Source of the DNA: Dysgonomonas sp.
GTDB taxonomy: Bacteria > Bacteroidota > Bacteroidia > Bacteroidales > Dysgonomonadaceae
Length of the DNA: 13,848 bases
Reading direction: 5' to 3'
NCBI GenBank assembly: GCA_003523545.1
Contig: DQAM01000093.1
Location: 1 to 13,848 of the forward strand
Shown: in pieces, positions 1-6,903 of the stretch
How positions within the stretch are numbered: position 1 is the stretch's first letter
How the letters are laid out: the number at the start of each line of letters is the position of its first letter
The notes under the pieces: generated by a model
Told to the model about the DNA's origin: nothing
Databases searched by the model: none
Seen by the model: the letters and a program-made list of their open reading frames with translations, nothing else
Position numbers and translations under genes: made by a program

Positions 1-50
1 CAGGTCGATGATTATATAAAAGTGTATAGTTTGAAAGTTAAGAACAACAG

Positions 51-2114
51 ATGATAGTTTGTATTGCAGAAAAACCGAGTGTAGCCCGTGAAATAGCAAA
101 TGTATTGGGAGCTAAAACCAAAAAAGACGGTTACATAGAAGGCAACGGCTATCAGGTTACATGGACTTTCGGACACTTCTGTACTCTGAAAGAACCCCAT
201 GAATATTCTCCGCAATGGAAACGCTGGTCGTTAGACCTTTTACCGATGATACCCCCGCGGTTCGGTATAAAGCTGATAGACAACGACGGTGTTGCCAAAC
301 AGTTTTCTGTTATAGAAACCCTTATCAGTAATGCCGATGAAGTTATTAACTGCGGTGATGCGGGACAGGAAGGAGAACTGATACAGCGGTGGGTAATGCA
401 GAAAGCTAAATGCAAATGTCCTGTCAAACGGCTCTGGATATCTTCTTTGACGGAAGATGCTATCCGTGAAGGATTTCAAAAGCTCCGCGATCAGAACGAA
501 TTCGATAAGCTTTACGAGGCGGGTTTATCCCGGGCAATCGGCGACTGGCTCTTAGGAATGAATGCGACAAGACTGTACACCGTAAAGTACGGGCAAAACA
601 AATCGGTATTATCTATCGGAAGGGTTCAGACCCCTACCCTCGCACTGATTGTAAACAGACAGCTGGAAATAGAAAATTTCAAACCCGAACCTTATTGGGA
701 ATTAAAAACCATATACAGGGACACCACTTTTTCTGCTACGAAAGGACGTTTTTCAACCCAGGAAGAAGGGGAGAAATTTCTGAATGAAATCAGGGAATCG
801 GAATTCGAAGTAACGAACGTAACCATAAAGAAAGGGGAAGAAGCCCCTCCCAGATTGTTCGACCTGACTTCTTTACAAGTAGAGTGTAACAAGAAATTCG
901 CTTTTTCGGCAGAAGAAACGCTTAAAACCATCCAATCACTTTACGAGAAAAAGCTTACCACATATCCACGTGTGGATACCACTTATCTGAGTGATGACAT
1001 TTACCCGAAAGTACCTAATACACTTAAAGGATTGGCGGGATATGAGGAACTGGTGAACCCGATATTAGCTTCTAAAATCAAAAAGTCCAAAAAGGTTTTC
1101 GACAACAGCAAAGTAACGGACCACCATGCCATCATTCCGACGGGAGTAAGGGCAAATGCCATTACCGAAAATGAGCGCAAGGTATACGACCTGATTGCAA
1201 GGCGTTTCATAGCCGTATTCTATCCGAACTGTAAGGTCTCGACAACAACTGTATTGGGAGAGGCGGCAAAAGTGGAATTCAAAACCATAGGCAAACAGAT
1301 ACTGGATGCGGGATGGAGAGTTGTCTTCGAAAAACCTCAAAGGAATGAGCAGGCCAACGGCGAAGACGAAAAAAACGATGAATATATACTCCCTGATTTT
1401 CAGAAGGGAGAAAGAGGACCTCATGTGCCTTCCCTGACCGAGAAATGGACTACTCCGCCTAAATATTATACGGAAGCTACTCTGCTGAGGGCTATGGAAA
1501 CGGCAGGGAAACTGGTAGAAAATGACGAACTGAGGGATGCCCTGAAAGAAAACGGCATCGGTCGTCCGTCCACCCGAGCAGCTATCATAGAGACTTTATT
1601 CAAACGGAATTATATACGCAAGGAGAAAAAAAACCTTCTGGCGACAGTAACAGGCATACAATTAATTCAGACCATTCAGGAAGAACTTCTGAAATCAGCA
1701 GAACTGACCGGAATGTGGGAAAAGAAGCTGAGACAGATAGAGCGCAACGAATACAAACCCCGCATATTTATAGATGAACTAAAAGCTATGCTATCGCAGA
1801 TAGTTGCTAATGTAAAAAGGGATTGGGGAAACCGGATTACGATTGAAGAAGCTGTAAAGGAAGAAGTTAAAAAAGAGAAAGCGACCAAAAAGACAACTCC
1901 CCGCAAGAAAAAGAAAAAAGAAGAAAATACAGAAGATAGAGCTGACCGGAAGTTAGTTTGTCCTATCTGCAACAAAGGAGCCATACTCCGGGGGAAATCA
2001 GCCTTCGGATGTTCGGAATGGAAATCAGGATGCAGTTTCCGTTTGGCATTCGACGGTTCTGTCGAAAATATGAACGAAGATGAACTACAAAATTATATCA
2101 GCAAGCTGAAATGA
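51..2114 (+). CDS. topB: DNA topoisomerase III (type IA)
   Basis: Type IA topoisomerase that cuts and passes single DNA strands, relaxing negative supercoils and decatenating replication or recombination intermediates in the cytoplasm. The Toprim domain starts at residue 1, with the first catalytic Glu at E7 (CIAEKPSVA). The second Toprim motif is GDAGQEGE at 102-109. The strand-cleaving tyrosine is Y305 in TTYPRVDTTYLSDD. A conserved ENGIGRPSTR block lies at 500-509. A lysine-rich linker (about 603-625) precedes a C4 zinc finger with C637, C640, C654 and C661, the usual topoisomerase C-terminal module. The length of 687 residues and the housekeeping neighbours suit the chromosomal Bacteroidetes enzyme rather than one carried by a conjugative element. 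Oddity: the usual DxDxEGE acidic motif reads DAGQEGE, so the second Asp is Gly. It leads an operon whose next ATG overlaps its TGA. No exact TAnnTTTG box was found in the 50 nt upstream. Confidence 0.96.
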   Translation: MIVCIAEKPSVAREIANVLGAKTKKDGYIEGNGYQVTWTFGHFCTLKEPHEYSPQWKRWSLDLLPMIPPRFGIKLIDNDGVAKQFSVIETLISNADEVINCGDAGQEGELIQRWVMQKAKCKCPVKRLWISSLTEDAIREGFQKLRDQNEFDKLYEAGLSRAIGDWLLGMNATRLYTVKYGQNKSVLSIGRVQTPTLALIVNRQLEIENFKPEPYWELKTIYRDTTFSATKGRFSTQEEGEKFLNEIRESEFEVTNVTIKKGEEAPPRLFDLTSLQVECNKKFAFSAEETLKTIQSLYEKKLTTYPRVDTTYLSDDIYPKVPNTLKGLAGYEELVNPILASKIKKSKKVFDNSKVTDHHAIIPTGVRANAITENERKVYDLIARRFIAVFYPNCKVSTTTVLGEAAKVEFKTIGKQILDAGWRVVFEKPQRNEQANGEDEKNDEYILPDFQKGERGPHVPSLTEKWTTPPKYYTEATLLRAMETAGKLVENDELRDALKENGIGRPSTRAAIIETLFKRNYIRKEKKNLLATVTGIQLIQTIQEELLKSAELTGMWEKKLRQIERNEYKPRIFIDELKAMLSQIVANVKRDWGNRITIEEAVKEEVKKEKATKKTTPRKKKKKEENTEDRADRKLVCPICNKGAILRGKSAFGCSEWKSGCSFRLAFDGSVENMNEDELQNYISKLK

Positions 2115-2788
2115 GAAAGTACCTATTTCTATTGACTTTTCTATCTGTCATTTCCTTACAGGCTCAGGAATTTTTTATCATTTCGGATGATGATGGATAT
2201 GTGAACATTAGGGATAATGATAATAATGTCATAGACCGTTTATCTAACGGGAGTCCGGTATTTGTACTTAATCCGATGAATGAGGAAATGTGGTGGGAAG
2301 TCGAATACTCAAAAGCAGGAGTACTCTTCACAGGTAAAGTTCACCAATCCAGATTGAAGAATATAGACAGTTTTGAAGATATACCCGTTGCAAATGTGGG
2401 TAATAACCGGGTACTGATGCAGAGCAACGTTGTCAGGATCAATATAGAGGATGCAAGATTTGAGAAAGCCGGACATACTTTCCAGTACCGGGAAGGGTTC
2501 CTCACTCATATAGATCATTCAAAGATTTGGGGCACCGACGGCAATATTCCGCTTAAAGAGTATTCTGCTTTCGAGATTTTAATCAACAATCGAAAAATAA
2601 TCTTACCGGAAAAGGCTTTCAAATATTTGTACGAACCCAACCTTGATTACACGAAGGCATACTATGACGGAAAAACCGATACCCTCTATATAACCGCCTT
2701 AAACAGCGACGGGGCCGGCGGATATGTTGTATTATGGTTATTCAGGAACGGAATATTCGAAGACCGCTTGGTTACTCACGGATTTTAA
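2111..2788 (+). CDS. Secreted SH3-like domain protein, function unknown
   Basis: Protein of 225 residues that I cannot assign to a named pathway. Residues 1-18 form a signal peptide (MRKY, then a hydrophobic stretch ending SLQAQ), with likely cleavage after A18, so export to the periplasm is inferred. Residues about 25-85 resemble a bacterial SH3 domain: DGYVNIRDNDNNVIDRLSNG, then a WWEVEY strand, then GKVHQSRL. Such domains often bind peptidoglycan or peptides. The remaining 140 residues, rich in aromatic and beta-prone segments, are unrecognised. The ATG overlaps the topB stop as ATGA, so translation is probably coupled, and the Nudix gene starts 4 nt after its TAA. The position beside a topoisomerase suggests co-expression but gives no direct clue to function. 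The coding call is firm; the SH3 call is by motif only. Confidence 0.85.
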   Translation: MRKYLFLLTFLSVISLQAQEFFIISDDDGYVNIRDNDNNVIDRLSNGSPVFVLNPMNEEMWWEVEYSKAGVLFTGKVHQSRLKNIDSFEDIPVANVGNNRVLMQSNVVRINIEDARFEKAGHTFQYREGFLTHIDHSKIWGTDGNIPLKEYSAFEILINNRKIILPEKAFKYLYEPNLDYTKAYYDGKTDTLYITALNSDGAGGYVVLWLFRNGIFEDRLVTHGF

Positions 2789-2792
2789 AAGC

Positions 2793-3323
2793 ATGAATCG
2801 ACAGGAAGAAATATTTCCGCTGGTGGATGCGGAAGGCAACATCACAGGACAAGCAACCAGAAGCCAATGCCACGACGGTTCTAAATTATTGCACCCTGTT
2901 ATCCATCTCCATGTTTTCAATAGTGAAGGTGAGCTTTTTCTACAAAAACGCTCTTACGATAAAGACATACAGCCGGGTAAATGGGATTCGTCCGTAGGAG
3001 GACATATAGACCTGAATGAGAGTCCCGCAGAAGCAGTTATGAGAGAATCCCGTGAAGAACTCGGACTACTCCGTTTTACTCCTCACTACATAACTAAATA
3101 TATTATCGAGACAGATGTAGAACGGGAACTGACTTATTGCTACTTTACCATATACAATGACAAAATCTCTATCGACAACAGCGAAGTTATCGACGGACGG
3201 TTTTGGACAATAGAAGAAATTGCCCTTTTACTGCACAAAAATGTTTTTACACTAAATTTTGAACTCGATTTTGAGAAGTTCCTTAAACAAGGACTAAATC
3301 ATTTGCTACAAAACACAAAGTAA
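2793..3323 (+). CDS. Nudix hydrolase, YfcD/IDI-like subfamily
   Basis: Cytoplasmic Nudix enzyme of 176 residues, expected to hydrolyse a nucleoside diphosphate linked to another moiety; the substrate is unknown. The Nudix box runs from G70 to L92 (GHIDLNE, seven residues, RESREELGL) and supplies the metal-binding glutamates. The N-terminus (IFPLVDAEGNITGQATR) and the LQKRSYDKDIQPGKWDSS segment match the YfcD/isopentenyl-diphosphate isomerase-like branch. The position where type I IPP isomerases carry their active-site Cys (SVCGH) reads SVGGH, so isomerase activity is unlikely. I chose the ATG at 2793, 4 nt after the preceding stop, because the alternative ATG at 2724 would overlap the upstream gene by 65 nt and add residues unlike the family. 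It is the last gene of the topB operon and is convergent with the GntR gene. Confidence 0.9.
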   Translation: MNRQEEIFPLVDAEGNITGQATRSQCHDGSKLLHPVIHLHVFNSEGELFLQKRSYDKDIQPGKWDSSVGGHIDLNESPAEAVMRESREELGLLRFTPHYITKYIIETDVERELTYCYFTIYNDKISIDNSEVIDGRFWTIEEIALLLHKNVFTLNFELDFEKFLKQGLNHLLQNTK

Positions 3324-3371
3324 TTTCCGGAGATAGTATACTTCCCAAATTATCCAACTCCCCCGAACGGT

Positions 3372-3752
3372 TTAGATAAAAGAGGTTTCGTTAGCCTTCT
3401 TATTACTCTTGTATAAATCTATCAATTCTCCCAAAGTGATTTTTAAAGAATTCATTGTCGCAAAAAATTCGGGGACCTGTGTCTCATAAAAAGTTCTTCT
3501 CATCAGTGTCAGTGCATTCTGATAAGAATCTTTTGTGAGGAAAATACCAATCCCCCGCTTTGAAGCTAATATTTCTTCGGACTGAAGCAGTTCCAAAGAG
3601 CGCATCAAGGTGTTGTGGTTAACCTCCAATTCTTTAGCAAGCTCTTTCACTGTCGGAATTTTGGTACCCTCTTTCCATTCCTTAGAGACGATTTTCTGAG
3701 AAATCACGTCAACAATTTGTAAGTAAATCGGCTTGTTACGATGAAAATCCAT
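3372..3752 (-). CDS. GntR-family regulator, short YtrA-like type
   Basis: DNA-binding repressor of 126 residues. The winged helix-turn-helix covers about residues 6-73: the N-terminal KPIYLQIVDVISQKIV helix, recognition region IPTVKELAKELEVNHNTLMR (33-51), and wing SKRGIGIFLT. The short helical tail (about 75-115) is the YtrA-type dimerisation arm; no FadR/HutC effector domain is present. In this family such regulators usually control adjacent transporter genes and themselves; the effector here is unknown. I take the ATG at 3752 as the start. A TTG 33 nt further upstream is in frame, but an exact TAnnTTTG -7 box overlaps it, so it would not be in the transcript. It lies 102 nt downstream of the PstS-like gene on the same strand, with its own promoter and an inverted repeat beside the -7 box, which suggests autoregulation. 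Confidence 0.93.
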   Translation of the reverse strand: MDFHRNKPIYLQIVDVISQKIVSKEWKEGTKIPTVKELAKELEVNHNTLMRSLELLQSEEILASKRGIGIFLTKDSYQNALTLMRRTFYETQVPEFFATMNSLKITLGELIDLYKSNKKANETSFI

Positions 3753-3782
3753 AGTAATTCTGGTTTGATTTGTTTGTTTTTG

Positions 3783-3790
3783 CAAATATA
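3783..3790 (-). promoter_or_regulatory. -7 promoter box for the GntR gene
   Basis: On the minus strand this reads TATATTTG, an exact match to the Bacteroidetes -7 consensus TAnnTTTG, 30 nt before the ATG at 3752. No convincing -33 TTTG is visible at the expected spacing. The box overlaps the TTG that could otherwise be read as an upstream start. Confidence 0.6.
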
Positions 3791-3811
3791 TTACATAGTT
3801 TTCTATATACT
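3790..3811. promoter_or_regulatory. Candidate GntR operator (inverted repeat)
   Basis: Imperfect inverted repeat with 9-nt arms around four A/T bases: on the minus strand AGTATATAG, AAAA, CTATGTAAT, with 7 of 9 positions pairing and the inner ATAG/CTAT perfect. It sits directly upstream of, and by one base overlaps, the -7 box of the GntR gene, where a repressor dimer would block RNA polymerase. The region is AT-rich, so chance symmetry is possible. Confidence 0.4.
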
Positions 3812-3854
3812 TAGTATTATGATAACTTTTTTTATATAAAATTAGTTTTTTCTC

Positions 3855-5015
3855 TTAATTCAAAGATACATATCCTGTTTTTTCTATTAGAGACTGTCCC
3901 TGAGGAGATAGAATCCATTCTATCAACCGTTCTACATTTTTATTATCCCTGCTTATTGTTACCGCATAAAATTCTCCCGTAAAAGGATATGTTTTATTTT
4001 TTATGGTATTCTTTTCCGGATATACGCCGTTAACTTTCAACAATTTGATATCGTTATTCCGCACCATTTCCGTTGCAAACAGCAGGAAGCTGTATCCAAT
4101 GGCATTCCCGAAATTTTTATAGTCTGCCGTCCGGTCTATAATATGTCCCATACCGCCTGCAATATTGTTTTGCGGAGGCATCATTAAAGGCACTTCCCCC
4201 ATTATCTTTTCGAGCATAGTCTGGCTTCCGCTGTTCTTGGGGCGCTGGTAAGCACGTATTCCCTCATCATTACCTCCCACTTCTTTCCAGTTGGTTATTT
4301 TTCCAGAATATATTCCCTGAATTTGCTCTACACTTAACTCATCTACCGGATTTTCTTTATTCACAAAAAACACAAAAGCCTCAGAGCCGATAGGTGTGAG
4401 ATGAAATTCCAGGTTTCTCAACCGTGCTTCTTCAACCTGCTCAGCAGACGGCGACGCACAGAATATGACATCAGCGTCTCCTTCCATCAGGGCGTCGTAA
4501 GCAACAGGAGTAGTACCGCTTTGAACGATACTGTTGTAATAAGGATAATCCCCAGCCGAATACACCGCTTGCACAAAAGACGCATACATAGGATACATAG
4601 CCGTAGCCCCGTTGATACGCGGGAGGCTATCGGAAATACTCAATGAAGATTTTTCATCGAGGCGGGCAATTTTGGACTCTTCCTTAAAAGGCTCATATAT
4701 TCTCAGGTCAACCCCTTGTTCGTTGATTGCCGGTATAATGGCTATACAACTTTGAGTCTCTATAGAGATAAATACCGCAATTATACTAGCTAAAACCATT
4801 CTACATAAGCCATACCACAGCATCTTCCTTTGTAACGAACCGAAAGCAAATGTGACAATCCAGACAATTGACAGTAGTCCTGCCATCAGAATAAAAGGAG
4901 CATAAAAATCTCCTTCCCCTGATAGAGAAGCTATAATGATAAAAAAGAAACCGGCTATTACAACCACTGCAATCGCTAAAAGTACCCCTATAATTTTAAG
5001 AATTATTTTTCCCAT
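3855..5015 (-). CDS. Membrane-anchored PstS-like substrate-binding protein
   Basis: Protein of 386 residues with two parts. The N-terminus has three predicted membrane helices (about 4-31, 38-60 and 65-85), placing the rest in the periplasm. Residues about 130-386 resemble the PstS/PBP-like phosphate-binding fold: INGATAMYP (134-142), SGTTPVAYDALMEGDADVIF (166-185), the LSVEQIQGIYSGKITNWKEV segment (228-247) typical of PstS relatives, and KNSGSQTMLEKIMG (260-273). A normal PstS has a cleaved signal or lipid anchor and sits beside pstCAB; here there are three helices and no permease or ATPase gene in the window, so a sensing or scavenging role is as likely as transport. The ligand is not proven. 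The ATG at 5015 is 25 nt after a TACATTTG box. The next gene downstream is the GntR regulator, and the upstream neighbour is divergent. Confidence 0.85.
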   Translation of the reverse strand: MGKIILKIIGVLLAIAVVVIAGFFFIIIASLSGEGDFYAPFILMAGLLSIVWIVTFAFGSLQRKMLWYGLCRMVLASIIAVFISIETQSCIAIIPAINEQGVDLRIYEPFKEESKIARLDEKSSLSISDSLPRINGATAMYPMYASFVQAVYSAGDYPYYNSIVQSGTTPVAYDALMEGDADVIFCASPSAEQVEEARLRNLEFHLTPIGSEAFVFFVNKENPVDELSVEQIQGIYSGKITNWKEVGGNDEGIRAYQRPKNSGSQTMLEKIMGEVPLMMPPQNNIAGGMGHIIDRTADYKNFGNAIGYSFLLFATEMVRNNDIKLLKVNGVYPEKNTIKNKTYPFTGEFYAVTISRDNKNVERLIEWILSPQGQSLIEKTGYVSLN

Positions 5016-5040
5016 CTGTATATATTCTCTCTATTCTTCT

Positions 5041-5048
5041 CAAATGTA
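5041..5048 (-). promoter_or_regulatory. -7 promoter box for the PstS-like gene
   Basis: Minus-strand TACATTTG matches TAnnTTTG exactly and lies 25 nt before the ATG at 5015. It is back to back with the divergent box at 5070-5077, only 21 bp away. No good -33 element was seen. Confidence 0.55.
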
Positions 5049-5069
5049 TAGATTTTCTTTCAAATTGTT

Positions 5070-5077
5070 TACTTTTG
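5070..5077 (+). promoter_or_regulatory. -7 promoter box for the flippase-like gene
   Basis: TACTTTTG matches TAnnTTTG exactly, 19 nt before the ATG at 5097. No clear -33 TTTG at the expected distance; that position would lie against the opposing -7 box at 5041-5048. Confidence 0.55.
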
Positions 5078-5096
5078 TATTCCTTATTAAAACTTT

Positions 5097-6176
5097 ATGA
5101 CTGATAAATCATCGAAAGTAAGTTTATGGAAGATTCTTCTGCCTACTTTTTTAGGAGTGGGTATAATCGTCTACATGTTTGCGAAAGATTTATTGGGAGA
5201 GGAAAATGCTTCTCAGCTGGAGCAACTGAAAAACATCGATATAACCTGGCATACAATTTTCTGGTTATTTATGGCGATGCTGTGTATGGTAGGGCGCGAC
5301 CTGGGTTTTACAATAAGGTACAGGTTCCTTACAGATAAATTATTATCCTGGAAACAGTCACTTAAAGTAACTTTACTGGCCGAATTCGGCACGGCTGTAA
5401 CCCCTTCCTCGGTAGGAGGTTCTACCATGGCTGTCCTTTTTCTTGCAAAAGAAAACATCCCTGTCGGCAAAAGCACCGCTATGGTATTCACTACAATGCT
5501 TCTGGATGAAATGTTTTTTGTAGTAACCTTTCCTATATTCTTATTTCTCATCCCGCTATACGATTTATTTCCTGAAATAACAGGGATAAAGAGCATTATT
5601 GTTTTATTCGTTGCCGCCTATTGCGTCAAATTGCTGTTATGCATATTATTGATCATAGGACTGTTTTTCAAACCACAGGCAGTAAAATGGCTGATCATAA
5701 AAATCTTCAAACTACCTTTTTTACGCAGGTGGCAGTTATCGGCTGAAAAAGCCGGAAACGACCTGATATTAAGTTCGGATGAATTGAAAGGGCGTGGTTT
5801 TTCCTATTGGGCGCCACTCATTACTGCCACTATATTATCGTGGTCGTCCCGGTATCTGATTGTAAATGCTATTTTCATGGCTTTCTTTCCTGTAGCCGAC
5901 CATTTGCTGGTATTTGCAAGGCAGTTCGTGATGTGGATATTGATGATCCTAAGCATAACACCCGGCGGAAGCGGTTTGAGCGAACTTATATTCAAGCATT
6001 ATTTAGGGTCCTTAATTCCTATAGCAGGCCTTGTACCTGTCATTATCTTCATCTGGAGATTTTTCAGCTACTATACTTATCTTTTTATCGGTGCATTCCT
6101 GATTCCCCGCTGGATAAGCAAAGCATTCTCAAAACAAAAAGAACCCACCGGAAACAGTCAGCTGTCCCAAAAGTAA
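5097..6176 (+). CDS. LPG_synthase_TM / UPF0104 family membrane protein
   Basis: Polytopic inner-membrane protein of 359 residues with about seven to eight hydrophobic segments (near 12-28, 52-70, 90-116, 128-155, 165-192, 238-266, 275-290, 305-340). It belongs to the lysylphosphatidylglycerol synthetase transmembrane (flippase-like) family. Family landmarks visible are the TPSSVGGST loop at 102-110, followed by MVFTTMLLDEMFF, and the second loop TPGGSGLSE at 288-296. There is no cytosolic C-terminal aminoacyl-transferase domain as in full MprF, so lipid movement across the membrane is the best guess and the substrate is unknown. Its promoter is divergent from that of the PstS-like gene. The last eight residues, GNSQLSQK, and the stop are encoded inside the left arm of the inverted repeat at 6149-6342, so the native C-terminus may have been altered. 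Confidence 0.9.
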   Translation: MTDKSSKVSLWKILLPTFLGVGIIVYMFAKDLLGEENASQLEQLKNIDITWHTIFWLFMAMLCMVGRDLGFTIRYRFLTDKLLSWKQSLKVTLLAEFGTAVTPSSVGGSTMAVLFLAKENIPVGKSTAMVFTTMLLDEMFFVVTFPIFLFLIPLYDLFPEITGIKSIIVLFVAAYCVKLLLCILLIIGLFFKPQAVKWLIIKIFKLPFLRRWQLSAEKAGNDLILSSDELKGRGFSYWAPLITATILSWSSRYLIVNAIFMAFFPVADHLLVFARQFVMWILMILSITPGGSGLSELIFKHYLGSLIPIAGLVPVIIFIWRFFSYYTYLFIGAFLIPRWISKAFSKQKEPTGNSQLSQK

Positions 6177-6342
6177 TTTCTATTATCCTAATTTAAGATA
6201 ATGTCATTCTGAATGAAATGAAGAATCTTCATACATTAAGCTAAGATGTTTCACTTCGTTCAACTTGACAACTAAGAATCCAAGAGCAAAGGCAACTTAA
6301 AGAGACTGGAGACATTACTTTTGGAACAGCTGACTGTTTCCG
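6149..6342. repeat. Long nested inverted repeat, possible MITE-like element
   Basis: The outer arms 6149-6177 and 6314-6342 are reverse complements over 29 nt with one mismatch (ggaaacagtcagctgtcccaa in the left arm, the right arm reading ttcc at the variable spot). Four of the next five inward or outward positions pair only partly, so the ends are approximate. Inside lies a second stem, 6203-6229 with 6243-6269. The element fills the convergent junction between the flippase-like and DUF4251 genes and includes the last codons of the former. No target-site duplication and no transposase gene were seen. It may be a mobile miniature element, an inverted duplication of the gene end, or an oversized terminator. 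Confidence 0.7.
6203..6269. repeat. Inner imperfect hairpin with GTCATTCTGAA-type sequence
   Basis: Arms 6203-6229 and 6243-6269 pair at 20 of 27 positions around a 13-nt loop. The left arm begins gtcattctgaatgaaatgaa and continues gaatctt; I recall similar GTCATTCTGAA...GAAGAATCT sequences as dispersed intergenic repeats in Bacteroidetes, which needs a genome search to confirm. The centre pairs worse than the arm ends, as expected of a decaying repeat. Confidence 0.55.
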
Positions 6343-6363
6343 ATAGATTCTCTTCTATAACTT

Positions 6364-6876
6364 TTATCGGTAATTTCCCGAATACATTATTTCATCCCTG
6401 TTGTCAGTTTTTATCGTCACTGTGCCGTTACCTTCTTTGTCCATTTTAAGTCTGATTACCATATTGCTGTTCATTATATTGTATACATCCTGAGGGGCAA
6501 TGATTATATTGAACATTTCGGTAGGGTGGTCATATTCAACAGTGTATACAAATTTTTTAGAATTAAACCTTACAGGAACATCGTAACGGCTCAACGGACG
6601 AATATAAAAATGTCCTAAATAAGGTAATTGAGCATCTATAGTAGTTTTCGAAACACGCATATAGGCGGTGACAGTCACCGGAAGCGGGATTTGAGTTCCG
6701 AATTGGGGGGTTACCGTCGATGGATAGAATGTAAAATCAGGTAATTCAATTTTCTCAACATTCTGCGCTAGTTCCTGAGCCTGTCTCATTTTCTGAACAG
6801 GAGTCATTCTCTGCGATCCGCATCCTGCCAATATTAGAGCAGGAAAAATCAGAAATACTACTAAAAACTTTTTCAT
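6364..6876 (-). CDS. DUF4251 lipoprotein
   Basis: Predicted lipoprotein of 170 residues and unknown function. Residues 1-18 are a lipoprotein signal with lipobox LAGC and lipidated C19. The residues after the Cys (GSQRM) lack the acidic surface-export signal of some Bacteroidetes lipoproteins, so a periplasm-facing location is likelier. After a short helical stretch (MTPVQKMRQAQELAQNVEKI) the domain is beta-rich and fits DUF4251: TFYPSTVTP, a hydrophobic VTVTAYMRV strand, LPYLGHFYIRPL (84-95), KKFVYTVEY, IIAPQDVYNIM, and terminal GTVTIKTDNRDEIMYSG. The length is usual for the family. It lies 83 nt downstream of the DUF6340-like gene on the same strand. No TAnnTTTG box was found directly upstream, so read-through from that gene is plausible, though a weak hairpin intervenes. 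Confidence 0.85.
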   Translation of the reverse strand: MKKFLVVFLIFPALILAGCGSQRMTPVQKMRQAQELAQNVEKIELPDFTFYPSTVTPQFGTQIPLPVTVTAYMRVSKTTIDAQLPYLGHFYIRPLSRYDVPVRFNSKKFVYTVEYDHPTEMFNIIIAPQDVYNIMNSNMVIRLKMDKEGNGTVTIKTDNRDEIMYSGNYR

Positions 6877-6903
6877 TTTGATATGTTTTACGTTAAGATA
6901 TAA

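Noticed and set aside
24..33. Possible -7 box for topB (TA, three bases, TTTG)
   Set aside because: It has three bases instead of two between TA and TTTG, and the upstream gene is not visible, so topB may be transcribed from further upstream.
1065..1424. Long antisense open frames inside topB and similar ones inside the GH3 and rpoN genes
   Set aside because: They lie wholly within well-supported genes, have no recognisable domains or promoter boxes, and look like codon-usage shadows.
1900..1930. A-rich run in topB encoding a lysine string, and an 8-A run near 1627, as possible frameshift sites
   Set aside because: The reading frame continues intact to the zinc finger, and lysine-rich linkers are common in these topoisomerases; there is no evidence of slippage.
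2724..2792. Earlier ATG for the Nudix gene
   Set aside because: It would overlap the SH3-like gene by 65 nt and add non-family residues; the ATG at 2793 follows the stop by 4 nt.
3324..3371. Terminator in the convergent junction of the Nudix and GntR genes
   Set aside because: No stem longer than a few interrupted pairs could be found in the 48 nt.
3753..3785. In-frame TTG start extending the GntR protein by 11 residues
   Set aside because: The TTG overlaps an exact TAnnTTTG -7 box, the added residues do not resemble the family, and the ATG at 3752 gives the normal N-terminus.
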